In this document: one piece after another, positions 7,593 through 15,776 of the stretch | How the letters are laid out: the number at the start of each line of letters is the position of its first letter | Position numbering within the stretch: the stretch's first letter is position 1 | NCBI RefSeq assembly: GCF_000373585.1 | Contig: NZ_KB891907.1 | Location: 227,526 to 291,525 of the forward strand | Reading direction: 5' to 3' | Source of the DNA: Streptomyces sp. MspMP-M5 | GTDB lineage: Bacteria > Actinomycetota > Actinomycetes > Streptomycetales > Streptomycetaceae | Length of the DNA stretch: 64,000 nt | Notes under the pieces: model-generated | Told to the model about the DNA's origin: nothing | The model's input: only the letters and a program-made list of their open reading frames with translations | Databases searched by the model: none | Program-made: the position numbers and the translations under genes

Positions 7593-8555
7593 ATGCCTGT
7601 CACCGAGCACCGTGTCGTCGCACTCGTCCGACCGCCGCAGTCGACCTTCGAACTGGGCTGTGTGGCCGAGGTGTTCGGGATCGAGCGCAGCGGGGTCCCG
7701 GTCCGGTACACCTTCGGGATCTGCACGGAGCACCCCGGCCCGGTGGCCACGCTCGCCGGGTACGACATGCTCGTACCGGACGGACTGGCCGCACTCGACC
7801 GGGCGGACACCGTCGTCCTGCCCGGGTGGCTGCCTCCCGAGGAACCGCCGTCGCCCGCGGTCGCCCGCGCGCTGCGCCGGGCGCACGACCGCGGCGCGCG
7901 GCTGGTCAGCATCTGCTCCGGTTCCTTCGCGCTGGCGCACGCCGGGCTGCTGGACGGGCGGCGGGCCACCACCCACTGGGCGCGCGCCGGTCAACTGGCC
8001 GAGCTTTTCCCGGCCGTCGAGGTGGACCCGGACGTGCTGTACGTGGACCACGGCGACATCGCCACCAGCGCCGGCTCCGGGGCCGGCATCGACCTCTGCC
8101 TGCACCTCGTCCGCGCCGACCACGGGGCCGGCTACGCCGCACAGGTCGCCCGGAGCATGGTCATGCCGCCGCATCGCGAGGGCGGGCAGCTCCAGTTCAC
8201 CGCCCCACCGCGCCCCGTCCAGATGGACGGCTCGCTGGCACCCCTCCTGGAGTGGATGACCGCCCGGCTAGACGAACCCCTCACGGTCGAGGAACTGGCC
8301 GCGCACGAAGGCGTGTCGGCCCGTACACTCGCCCGCCGGTTCGCCGACCAACTGGGCGCCAGCCCCGGGCAGTGGCTGCTCACCCAGCGCATCACCGCGT
8401 CCCGGGAACTCCTGGAGTCCACCGACCTCCCCCTGGAAGCCATCGCCCGCCGCGTCGGCCTCTCCTCGGCCACCAACCTCCGCAGACGCTTCCTCCGCTC
8501 CCTGGGGACGACTCCGGGGGCCTATCGGCGGGCGTTCCGCGCGGAGGCCGCCTGA
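7593..8555 (+). CDS. GlxA-type regulator (DJ-1/PfpI domain plus AraC helix-turn-helix)
   Basis: 320 residues. N-terminal ~180 residues are a DJ-1/PfpI sensor (TFELGCVAEVFG; the nucleophile-elbow region VSICSGSFALAHAGLLDG; ATTHW). Residues ~215-315 carry two AraC-type helix-turn-helix motifs (VEELAAHEGVSARTLARRF; LEAIARRVGLSSATNLRRRF) and the usual GTTPGAYRRAF end. The ATG at 7593 has CTGAGG upstream and starts right at the conserved HRVVALVRPP strand. Likely controls the cupin gene and itself. A second GlxA-type regulator lies at 50351. Confidence 0.92.
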   Translation: MPVTEHRVVALVRPPQSTFELGCVAEVFGIERSGVPVRYTFGICTEHPGPVATLAGYDMLVPDGLAALDRADTVVLPGWLPPEEPPSPAVARALRRAHDRGARLVSICSGSFALAHAGLLDGRRATTHWARAGQLAELFPAVEVDPDVLYVDHGDIATSAGSGAGIDLCLHLVRADHGAGYAAQVARSMVMPPHREGGQLQFTAPPRPVQMDGSLAPLLEWMTARLDEPLTVEELAAHEGVSARTLARRFADQLGASPGQWLLTQRITASRELLESTDLPLEAIARRVGLSSATNLRRRFLRSLGTTPGAYRRAFRAEAA

Positions 8556-8584
8556 CCGGAGACGAGCGAGGCCGCCTGACCGGA
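8544..8584 (+). repeat. Short duplication across the regulator stop codon
   Basis: GAGGCCGCCTGACCGGA occurs at 8544-8560 and again at 8568-8584, a 24-nt period. The first copy contains the last codons and stop of the GlxA-type gene, so a small tandem duplication has occurred at its 3' end. Confidence 0.6.
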
Positions 8585-8631
8585 GGCGGGCCCACGGCCT
8601 CAGGGCGTAGGCCCGGGGCGGGCGTCCGGCC

Positions 8632-9672
8632 TCAGTGCGCGCGGCCGGCTTCCGTATGGGCCAGCACCATCCGGAACCGGGCCTTCCCGGCGAGCATCTT
8701 CCCGTACGCCTCGTTGGCGTGGTCCAGCGGCATGGTTTCGATCATCGGGCGGATGCCCTGGAGGACACAGAACTCCATGGTGTCCTGGATGTCCTGCGCG
8801 GTGCCGGACGGATGGCCGCGGACGACCCGGCCGCGCATCAGGAGCTGGGTGGGGTGGATCCCCAGCGGTTCGGCGTCCGCCCCGACGACCACCAGCTCGC
8901 CGCGGTGCGCCAGACCGTCCACGGTCGCGGTGATGGCGGCGGAGTTGGCGGCGGTGGCCAGGACCACCTGGGCGCCGCCGAGCGACTGCAGCGCGTCCGC
9001 GACGGGCGTGCCGGCGGTGCTGTCGATGTAGTGGTGCGCGCCGAGCTGCTTGGCGAAGTCCGCCTTGTCGGCACCGCGGGCGATCGCGACCGTCTCGAAG
9101 CCCATCGCGGCGGCGAACCGCACGCCCAGATGCCCCAGGCCGCCGAGGCCCAGGACGGCGACCAGATCGCCCGGCCGGGCCGAGCTGCGCCGCAGCCCGT
9201 TGTAGGTGGTGACGCCGGCGCAGGCCATCGGCCCGGCGTCGGCCGCGGACAGGCCGTCGGGGATCCGCGCCAGCGCGTCGTCCGGCGCGATCACCTGCTC
9301 GCCGAACCCGCCGTCGTACGCCCAGCCGGGCACCTTCAGCCGCTCGCACACGACGTAGTCGCCCTGCCGGCAGGCCGTGCAGTGATGGCAGCTGCCGCCG
9401 AACCAGCCCACCGTGACCCGGTCGCCCACCTTCCAGCGGCTGTCCGTGCCCTCGCCGACCTCCTCGATGCGTCCGGCGATCTCATGGCCGGGGACCAGGG
9501 GGAAGCGGAGGTCCGGCAACGCACCGTTGACGAACATGGCGTCGCTGTGACAGATCCCGCAGGCGTCCACGCCGATCCGGACCTGTCCCGGCCCCGGCCG
9601 CGGCACCTCCCGCTCGACGATCTCGAAGGGTGCGCCGACGGCACCCGCCTGCGCGACTCGGTAGCTGCTCAT
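8632..9672 (-). CDS. Zinc-dependent alcohol dehydrogenase
   Basis: 346 residues of the medium-chain dehydrogenase family. Catalytic zinc ligands sit in GICHSDAMFV and PGHEIAG; structural zinc in CHHCTACRQGDYVVC; the NAD(P) fold in VLGLGGLGHLGVRFAAAMG. The GWFGGSCHHC loop and MACAGVTTYNGLR resemble the NADP-preferring cinnamyl-alcohol/ADH-A type with broad aldehyde use, but the substrate is not fixed by sequence. The ATG at 9672 has GGGAGAG upstream. A longer in-frame extension would translate a GTGTGC repeat tract and is rejected. Confidence 0.92.
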   Translation of the reverse strand: MSSYRVAQAGAVGAPFEIVEREVPRPGPGQVRIGVDACGICHSDAMFVNGALPDLRFPLVPGHEIAGRIEEVGEGTDSRWKVGDRVTVGWFGGSCHHCTACRQGDYVVCERLKVPGWAYDGGFGEQVIAPDDALARIPDGLSAADAGPMACAGVTTYNGLRRSSARPGDLVAVLGLGGLGHLGVRFAAAMGFETVAIARGADKADFAKQLGAHHYIDSTAGTPVADALQSLGGAQVVLATAANSAAITATVDGLAHRGELVVVGADAEPLGIHPTQLLMRGRVVRGHPSGTAQDIQDTMEFCVLQGIRPMIETMPLDHANEAYGKMLAGKARFRMVLAHTEAGRAH

Positions 9673-9685
9673 CTGGATCTCTCCC

Positions 9686-9785
9686 GTGTGCGTTCTCCCG
9701 CGTGCGTGTGCGTTTTTCCGCCCGTGTGTGCGCTCGCCCGCGTGTGTGCTCGTTCTTCCGCGTGTGTGCGCGCTTCTTCGAGTGC
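9686..9785 (-). repeat. Imperfect GTGTGC/TTCTTCCG tandem repeat
   Basis: About five copies of a 20-24-nt unit with core CGCGTGTGTGCGCTC followed by a short TTC/TTT pyrimidine stretch. Alternating purine-pyrimidine GTGTGCGC cores could take the Z-form. It begins 14 nt upstream of the alcohol dehydrogenase start, so it lies in that gene's leader or promoter. Confidence 0.65.
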
Positions 9786-9796
9786 GGGCCGGCTCC

Positions 9797-9848
9797 GGCG
9801 ACCTGCCGGCTCCATGACCTGCCGGTTCTGCCACCTGCCGGTTCTGCC
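9797..9848 (+). repeat. Three-copy ACCTGCCGG repeat
   Basis: ACCTGCCGG followed by CTCCATG, then twice by TTCTGCC: three units of 16-17 nt in a row. Adjacent to the GTGTGC repeat. Confidence 0.6.
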
Positions 9849-10086
9849 CTTACGGCTGCAACGGCCTCCTGCCACCAGCACACCAGCTCCGGGCCGGTCT
9901 CGCGCGTCGAGCGGGACGGCGGCGGCGCGGGGTCGGGCCCGCCGTACCTCCGTGGCGCATACCGCCGCCCCCGTCCGGTCGCAACCGTTAACCTGACCGC
10001 CGCGCGTGGACCGGCCCGGCCGGGCGACAGCGACGACCGGACCGTCCGCCGAACGGTCCGCCACGTACCCGGGAGGGATCACGCCC

Positions 10087-11535
10087 ATGCCACTCAAGCG
10101 CCCGCACCAGCACCGCGACGCCAGCCGCAACCTCTCCGTCAACCCGGTCTTCAGCAAGCAGCCCGTCCACGTCCCCCGGTACGAGCTGCCGGACGACGGC
10201 ATGGAGCCCGACACCGCGTACCAGATCGTCCACGACGAACTCATGCTGGACGGCAACGCCCGGCTCAATCTCGCCACCTTCGTCAGCACCTGGGCCGAAC
10301 CGCAGGCCCAGCGGCTGATGGCCGAGTGCGCCGAGAAGAACATGATCGACAAGGACGAGTACCCGCAGACCGCCGAGATCGAGGCGCGCTGTGTGCACAT
10401 GCTCGCCGACCTGTGGCACGCCCCCGACTCCCATGCGGCGGTGGGCTGTTCGACCACCGGCTCCAGCGAGGCGGCGATGCTCGCCGGGCTGGCGCTCAAG
10501 CGGCGCTGGCAGCACCGCCGGCGCGCCGAGGGGAAGTCCACCGACCGCCCCAACATGGTCATGGGCATCAACGTCCAGATCTGCTGGGAGAAGTTCGCCA
10601 ACTACTTCGAGGTCGAGCCGCGCTATGTGCCCATGGAGGGCGACCGCTTCATCCTCTCCCCGGAGGAGGCCGTCGAACTCTGCGACGAGAACACCATCGG
10701 CGTCGTCGCCGTCCTCGGCTCCACCTTCGACGGCGCCTACGAGCCGGTCGCCGAGATCTCCGCGGCCCTCGACGACCTCCAGGAGCGCACCGGCATCGAC
10801 GTCCCGCTCCACGTCGACGGCGCCTCCGGCGCGATGATCGCGCCCTTCCTCGACCCTGAACTCCTCTGGGACTTCCGGCTTCCGCGGGTCGCCTCCATCA
10901 ACACCTCCGGCCACAAGTACGGCCTGGTGATGCCCGGCGTCGGCTGGGCCCTGTGGCGGGACGCCGACGCGCTCCCCGACGACCTGGTCTTCCACGTCAA
11001 CTACCTCGGCGGCGACATGCCGACCTTCGCGCTGAACTTCTCCCGGCCCGGCGCCCAAGTCATCGCCCAGTACTACAACTTCCTGCGGCTGGGTTTCGAG
11101 GGCTACCGCGCCGTCCAGCAGACCAGCCGGGACGTCGCCACCCGCATCTCCGCCGAGATCGCCGCGATGGGCCCGTTCACGCTGCTCACCGACGGCAGCC
11201 AACTCCCGGTCTTCGCCTTCCGGGTCAGCGACGACGTCACCAACTTCACCGTCTTCGACGTCTCCGCCGCACTGCGCGAACGCGGCTGGCAGGTACCCGC
11301 CTACACCTTCCCCGCCAACCGCACCGACCTGGCGGCGCTGCGCGTCGTCGTCCGCAACGGTTTCGGCCACGACCTCGGCGACCTGTTCCTGGAGGACCTG
11401 CGCCGCGTCCTCCCGCGGCTCCAGGCCCAGCAGCGCCCGCACCGCGACGTCGCCGACGCCGGGGGGTTCGCCCACGGCGCGGAGACCAAGCAGGCCGGCC
11501 GTCCGGCCATCCCGGCGCAGACGGTCCGCGACTGA
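10087..11535 (+). CDS. gadB: Glutamate decarboxylase
   Basis: 482 residues, close to the ~466-480 of the GadB family. Converts L-glutamate to GABA and CO2, using PLP and consuming a proton. Visible: YPQTAEIEARCVHMLADLWHAP, the GCSTTGSSEAAMLAGLALKRRW phosphate-cup region, VDGASGAMIAPF with the PLP-ring Asp, and SGHKYG with PLP lysine Lys277. The ATG at 10087 follows GGGAGGG; upstream in-frame codons lack a binding site. The C-terminus is extended by a Gly/Gln-rich tail. No GABA/glutamate antiporter is adjacent, so an acid-resistance role is possible but not shown. Confidence 0.95.
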   Translation: MPLKRPHQHRDASRNLSVNPVFSKQPVHVPRYELPDDGMEPDTAYQIVHDELMLDGNARLNLATFVSTWAEPQAQRLMAECAEKNMIDKDEYPQTAEIEARCVHMLADLWHAPDSHAAVGCSTTGSSEAAMLAGLALKRRWQHRRRAEGKSTDRPNMVMGINVQICWEKFANYFEVEPRYVPMEGDRFILSPEEAVELCDENTIGVVAVLGSTFDGAYEPVAEISAALDDLQERTGIDVPLHVDGASGAMIAPFLDPELLWDFRLPRVASINTSGHKYGLVMPGVGWALWRDADALPDDLVFHVNYLGGDMPTFALNFSRPGAQVIAQYYNFLRLGFEGYRAVQQTSRDVATRISAEIAAMGPFTLLTDGSQLPVFAFRVSDDVTNFTVFDVSAALRERGWQVPAYTFPANRTDLAALRVVVRNGFGHDLGDLFLEDLRRVLPRLQAQQRPHRDVADAGGFAHGAETKQAGRPAIPAQTVRD

Positions 11536-11861
11536 CCGCGACGACCGCGACCGGTCCCGCCCCGGCCCGCGCGCCGGGGCGCCGACCGGTTCGGCTGGGC
11601 CCGCCGGTTCCGCTGGACCTGCCAGTCCCGCCGGACCTGTCGGATCCGCTGCCTGGTCCGCAGGATGCCTCGGTCCGTCGGTCCGTCGGTCCGTCCGAGG
11701 CAGCGGCATCGCAGCGGCAGCCGGGAGTCCGCCGGGCTCAGGCCCTGCCCAGATCGGCGTGATGCGGTCATGCTGGAGGCGAGAGTGAAGGGGAGGGGCA
11801 AGGGGGCACGCTCCGGCCGGGTCGCCGGGTCCGGCCGAGGTGGCGGAGGGAGCTGACGGTC
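11536..11861. other. Gene-free spacer with a hairpin enclosing (TCCGTCGG) repeats
   Basis: 326 nt between gadB and the DUF4389 gene. At 11666-11702 TGCCTCGG pairs with CCGAGGCA around a loop made of TCCGTCGG repeats; it may end gadB transcription. A GGAGGGA at 11845 serves the next gene. Nothing else seen. Confidence 0.55.
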
Positions 11862-12608
11862 ATGGCGACGATCGCTGAGGAATACCGGCCGGTACGGGTC
11901 GAGGCGGAGCTGGACGAGCCGCTGTCCCGTTGGCTCTGGATGGTGAAGTGGCTGCTCCTCGTCCCGCACCACTTCCTGCTGACGTCCCTGGTCATCGCCT
12001 TCCTGCTGGCCACCGCGCTGGCCTTCCCGGTGATCTTCTTCACCGGCCGCTACCCCCGGCCGCTGTTCCGCTTCACCACCGGCGTCCTGCGCTGGATCTG
12101 GCGGGTGGCCTTCTACTCCTACGGGGCGCTGGCCACCGACCGCTACCCGCCCTTCACCCTCGGCCTTGTGCCCGACTACCCGGCCCGCCTGTACATCGAC
12201 CGCCCCGAGCACCTGCCCCGCGGCCCCGGCCTGCTGCTCTCCCGCCTGCGCGCCCTCCCGCAGTGGGTGGGGCTGGCGCTCGTCGGCCTGCTGTTCCGGC
12301 TCGTGTGGTGGATCGGCGGGCTGTCGGCCGTGCTGGCGCTGGCCGTCGTGGTGGTCCTGGTCGTCAGCTCGCCGGCCGCGGTGCTGCTGTGGACGGGGCG
12401 CTACCCCCGGCGCCAGTTCACCGGGATGGTCGCCTTCGACCGCTGGGCCGTGCAGGTCCTGGCCTACACGTTCTTCCTCACCGACGCCTCTCCGCCGCTC
12501 CGGCCGGAGGGATCCGGCCGCCGCGCCGGCCGTCTGCGCGCCCGGCTCCGCAACGGCCTGGGCCACCGGCCGCCCCGCGGCCCCGCCCCGGCGGTCAGCG
12601 CCCGCTGA
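11862..12608 (+). CDS. DUF4389 membrane protein
   Basis: 248 residues. Two repeats of the same pattern: a membrane span followed by FTGRYPRPLFRF (first half, ~residues 35-75) and LWTGRYPRRQFTGMV (second half, ~150-195), plus YGALATDRYPPFTL. This is typical of DUF4389 proteins, integral membrane proteins of unknown role common in actinomycetes. Four or more membrane spans; the C-terminal 40 residues are Arg-rich and cytosolic. The last 14 bases overlap the convergent GNAT gene. Start at 11862 is set by GGAGGGA. Confidence 0.85.
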   Translation: MATIAEEYRPVRVEAELDEPLSRWLWMVKWLLLVPHHFLLTSLVIAFLLATALAFPVIFFTGRYPRPLFRFTTGVLRWIWRVAFYSYGALATDRYPPFTLGLVPDYPARLYIDRPEHLPRGPGLLLSRLRALPQWVGLALVGLLFRLVWWIGGLSAVLALAVVVVLVVSSPAAVLLWTGRYPRRQFTGMVAFDRWAVQVLAYTFFLTDASPPLRPEGSGRRAGRLRARLRNGLGHRPPRGPAPAVSAR

Positions 12609-13356
12609 GCCGCCCGGACACGCACGGGTCCTCGTTGCGGTAGCCGAGACGGGTGTAGAGGCGGTCGGCGGGGGCGTTGTCGGCGAGCTGCCACAGCGTG
12701 CAGAAGCCGTAACGGCGGACGGCGTACCGGGTCAGCCACGAGGTCAGGGCCGCTCCGAGACCCTGGCCGCGCTGGTCAGCGTCGGTGGCGACCGACGCCA
12801 TCAGCGGGGCGCCGCTGTCCCGCAGGCTGCTCAGCGCGCCGCAGGCCACCAACTCCCCGTCCGCACCGCGGATCCCGACCCACAGGCTGACGTCCGCGGA
12901 ACCGGGCCCCGTCGAGTGGGCCGGGCTGTGTTCGTTGAGGAAGGCCAGCAGCTCGTCGTGGTGCGTCTCGTCCAGCGCCGTCACCCGCTCCTCCGCCGGA
13001 TGGACCGACGGCTCGGCCATCGTCCAGCGGAAGATCCACGCCGTCGGGTCGATCACCGGCAGATGTCGGCCGAGCAGTGCCTCGGTGCCCTGCGGGCCGG
13101 TGAACTCCCCTACGGTGTCGGGGAGTTGATGTGCGGCGCGCAGGACGAGGCCGGCCGCGGCGGTCGGCTCGCCGACGCTCCAGACATGGCCGCGCGGCTC
13201 GTCGAGCCAGGCCACCGCGCCGTCGCCGGACCAGCTGATCCGGCCGGCCGGGCGCGGTCGCGCGGCGCCGAAACGCAGCAGCGCCGAGCCGGTCTGCAAC
13301 TCCAGGCCCTGGGTGAACAGGTCCGTGGTCCGGGGGAGAAGAGTCGTCGCCTGCAT
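12595..13356 (-). CDS. GNAT acetyltransferase
   Basis: 253 residues. The C-terminal half holds the acetyl-CoA-binding core (VATDADQRGQGLGAALTSWLTRYA, the Q/RxxGxG/A motif) and the NAPADRLYTRLGYRNED end common to GNAT enzymes. The N-terminal ~120 residues form an extra domain with no recognised motif, as in several two-part actinobacterial GNATs. The acceptor is unknown. It converges on, and overlaps by 14 bp, the DUF4389 gene. Confidence 0.85.
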   Translation of the reverse strand: MQATTLLPRTTDLFTQGLELQTGSALLRFGAARPRPAGRISWSGDGAVAWLDEPRGHVWSVGEPTAAAGLVLRAAHQLPDTVGEFTGPQGTEALLGRHLPVIDPTAWIFRWTMAEPSVHPAEERVTALDETHHDELLAFLNEHSPAHSTGPGSADVSLWVGIRGADGELVACGALSSLRDSGAPLMASVATDADQRGQGLGAALTSWLTRYAVRRYGFCTLWQLADNAPADRLYTRLGYRNEDPCVSGRLSGR

Positions 13357-13836
13357 CGCTCTCTGGGGGAAGGAATCGCTGTGGGAAGGACGGGCGGGCA
13401 GGATCCGCGCAGGGCGCGGCCGTAGCCGTCATTCGGTGTCTGGGGGTATGGGATCCCGGCGGCCACCTCCGCACACGGCGAAACGCCCGGCCGACCGGAA
13501 CGACCACTGTCGCACACCGCCCCCGGCCCGGGGCAAATCAGCCCCCGAGGGCCGTTCCCGAGCCGTCACCCGGCCATCTCTCACAGGGTCGGAGCCGCCC
13601 ACTGCACCGCCCTGACCTGTCGATTCTTGCTGGCGCGGCCGGGTCGGCCCGACAGCCAGCAGCGTCGGACGCCCCGGCCCCGTCGCCGCACCGCTCGGGC
13701 TCGCTGTCGTCCCACTCGGGTCCGCTGTCAGACCACCACCGCCCCGTACACAGGTCGCCCGGCTGAACGAGTCACGGGGGAGGGCTCCGGGGTGCGGCAA
13801 TCGCGGCGTTCCGCCGGCGATCGGTACATTCGGATC
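13357..13836. other. Gene-free stretch between divergent genes
   Basis: 480 nt. Open frames here are antisense or unsupported. It should hold the promoters of the GNAT and DUF2254 genes, but no clear -35/-10 pair or operator stands out. Confidence 0.5.
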
Positions 13837-15258
13837 ATGGTTCGCGGTCGCTGGAAGTGGTATCTCACGCGCCACCGGCTGCGCGCTCCCCGCATCTGGG
13901 CACTGCCGGTCACGCTGCTGGCCGCCGGCCTGTTCCTGTCCTGGCTGTTCCCGCTGATCGACCGCGAGGTCACCTTCTACGGGGAGGAGCTGGGGGAAGC
14001 CTTCTTCGTCCACCTGGACAGCGGCTCGATGTCCACGCTGCTCTCCGCCGTCGCGGGCGGCATGATCACGCTGACCGGACTGGTGTTCACGGCGATCACG
14101 CTGGCCATGCAGTTCGGCGCCTCGCAACTGTCGGTGCGGGTGGTGCCGATCCTCCAGCAGGACGCCGTGATGCGCTGGGCGATCGGCACGTTCATGGCGA
14201 CGTTCGTCTACACGCTGATGATCTCGGTGCGGCTCGCGGTCAGCCAGGAGAACTACCGGCCGGTCATCTCGACGTTCTTCGCGATCCTGCTCGCAGCGGT
14301 GTGCGCCGTGCTGTTCTTCGCGCTGGTCGCCCGCGTGACGACCGTACTGAACTCCGGGCAGTTGCTCCGCTACCTGGCGACCGAGGGACGCCGGGCCGTG
14401 GACCGTACGCACCCGAAGGACGACCTCGCCGTGACCGCCGGAGAGCCTGCCCGGTCGGACGTTCCCCCGGACGACCCGCCAGACGTCCCACTGGAAGGCC
14501 GGCCGGTCGGCTCGCCGGACGCCTCGCCGGGGGTCTCGCCGGACGGTGAGCCCATGGTGATTCGGCTCGGTACCCCACCCAGGCGCGGCCAGACACTCAT
14601 CGCCTGTGACGACCGCGGCCTGGAGCGGCTCGCCCGGCGTCTCGGGGTCCGTATCCAACTCGTCCCGGTGATCGGCGACTTCGTGGCCCAGGAGGCGCCG
14701 CTGTTCCTGGTGTACCCGGGTGCGCAGCCGCGGGACCGCAGGGACCTCACGCGCCACCTGCTGTTTGGCACCACCTACAGCGCGGGCACCGACCCGGCCG
14801 GGGCGCTGCGCGCGTTCGTCGACATCGCGCTCAAGGCCCTCTCCCCGGCCATCAACGACCCCGGGCGCGCCGTGCAGTGCCTGGACCACATCGAGGACCT
14901 GCTGGTGATGATCGCGCCCCGTCTCTCCGCCCGGCAGGCAGGAGCAGCACCAGCCGCCTTCCAGCACCGCACCCGCTGCTGGCCCGACTACGTCTGTATC
15001 GCCACCGACGAAATCCGTCACTTCGGCAGTGCCTCGATGCAGGTACAGCGACGACTGCGCGCCCTGTACGCCACGGTCGCCGAGGTGTGCACCCCCGAGC
15101 AGGTCACGCCGCTGCGCTCTCGGTTGGCGACGATGGACGCCGAGGTCGGTGCGCAGTGGCCCCAGGACCTCGACGGCCGCTTGGCCCGCCTCCCCGATTC
15201 CCAGGGCCTCGGCACGGAGACCGGCGACACCAGGAACGGCCTGGCCCGCCGCTTCTAG
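13837..15258 (+). CDS. DUF2254 membrane protein
   Basis: 473 residues from the ATG at 13837. Four hydrophobic spans in the first ~190 residues (PVTLLAAGLFLSWLFPL; MSTLLSAVAGGMITLTGLVFTAITLAMQFG; WAIGTFMATFVYTLMI; ISTFFAILLAAVCAVLFFALVA), then a soluble C-terminal region. SGSMSTLLSAVAGGMI and the conserved FVDIALKALSPAINDPGRAVQCLD are DUF2254 hallmarks. A Pro/Asp/Gly insert (~residues 210-245) separates the two parts. The role is unknown. It abuts the next gene with no spacer. Confidence 0.88.
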   Translation: MVRGRWKWYLTRHRLRAPRIWALPVTLLAAGLFLSWLFPLIDREVTFYGEELGEAFFVHLDSGSMSTLLSAVAGGMITLTGLVFTAITLAMQFGASQLSVRVVPILQQDAVMRWAIGTFMATFVYTLMISVRLAVSQENYRPVISTFFAILLAAVCAVLFFALVARVTTVLNSGQLLRYLATEGRRAVDRTHPKDDLAVTAGEPARSDVPPDDPPDVPLEGRPVGSPDASPGVSPDGEPMVIRLGTPPRRGQTLIACDDRGLERLARRLGVRIQLVPVIGDFVAQEAPLFLVYPGAQPRDRRDLTRHLLFGTTYSAGTDPAGALRAFVDIALKALSPAINDPGRAVQCLDHIEDLLVMIAPRLSARQAGAAPAAFQHRTRCWPDYVCIATDEIRHFGSASMQVQRRLRALYATVAEVCTPEQVTPLRSRLATMDAEVGAQWPQDLDGRLARLPDSQGLGTETGDTRNGLARRF

Positions 15259-15723
15259 ATGAGTGAGCCCGAAGTCCCCTCGTCCGCCCGGAGGGCGAGC
15301 CTCGCGGCGGTCCCCGCCGAGGCCCTCCAACACCCGAGCAGCATAAGGGCCTTCCGTGGCCTGAAGCTGCTGCTCGGTGGCTACCTCGGCCTCAGCGTGC
15401 TCACCCTCGCAGCCGTCTACCTGCTCCGCGGCGACACCGCTCTCGTGACGGACGCCGTCTGGGTGCGGGCGGGCATCGTCGTGGTCAGCGCTCTGCTGAC
15501 GTACGTCTTCGCTGCTCGAGCGGCCCGTGGATCCCGTGGGGCCTACCGCAGGATGCGGATCGTCGCCACCGTCATGACGGTCGCCATCGCCGTCATCATC
15601 GCGATCCCCGGCTCGTTCCCGGCGTGGCTCAAGATAGAACAGGGCATCTGCGGGCTGGCCCTGCTGGGCGTCCTCGTGGTCGCCAACGGCGGCCATGTGC
15701 GCGGTCTGTTCGCCGCCAAGTAG
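15259..15723 (+). CDS. Small four-span membrane protein
   Basis: 154 residues. The ATG immediately follows the DUF2254 stop codon, so translation is probably coupled. Four hydrophobic segments: LKLLLGGYLGLSVLTLAAVYLL, VWVRAGIVVVSALLTYVF, MRIVATVMTVAIAVIIAI and ICGLALLGVLVVA. The N-terminal 30 residues are cytosolic and polar. No family recognised. Coupling suggests it works with the DUF2254 protein. The first 20 bases of the gene closely match a segment at 40144 (see findings). Confidence 0.8.
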   Translation: MSEPEVPSSARRASLAAVPAEALQHPSSIRAFRGLKLLLGGYLGLSVLTLAAVYLLRGDTALVTDAVWVRAGIVVVSALLTYVFAARAARGSRGAYRRMRIVATVMTVAIAVIIAIPGSFPAWLKIEQGICGLALLGVLVVANGGHVRGLFAAK

Positions 15724-15776
15724 ATCGCCGGCAGGCGGGTCCGGCGGCTGGCCGGCCGGCCAGCCCACCGCGGCGG

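Larger units (their letters stand above)
9673..10086. other. Divergent spacer with two repeat tracts
   Basis: 414 nt between the alcohol dehydrogenase and glutamate decarboxylase genes. The left part is the GTGTGC-rich repeat (9686-9785), followed by three copies of an ACCTGCCGG unit (9797-9848). The rest holds no gene I can support; a GGGAGGG at 10071 is the ribosome binding site of the decarboxylase gene. Confidence 0.6.

Noticed and set aside
9686..9785. Regularly spaced repeats that might suggest a CRISPR array
   Set aside because: Units are short, imperfect and contiguous, with no unique spacers of even length and no cas genes in the window.
9673..9834. N-terminal extension of the alcohol dehydrogenase through the GTGTGC repeat
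   Set aside because: It would encode low-complexity Arg/Thr/His text ahead of a standard MDR start; the ATG at 9672 has its own GGGAGAG.
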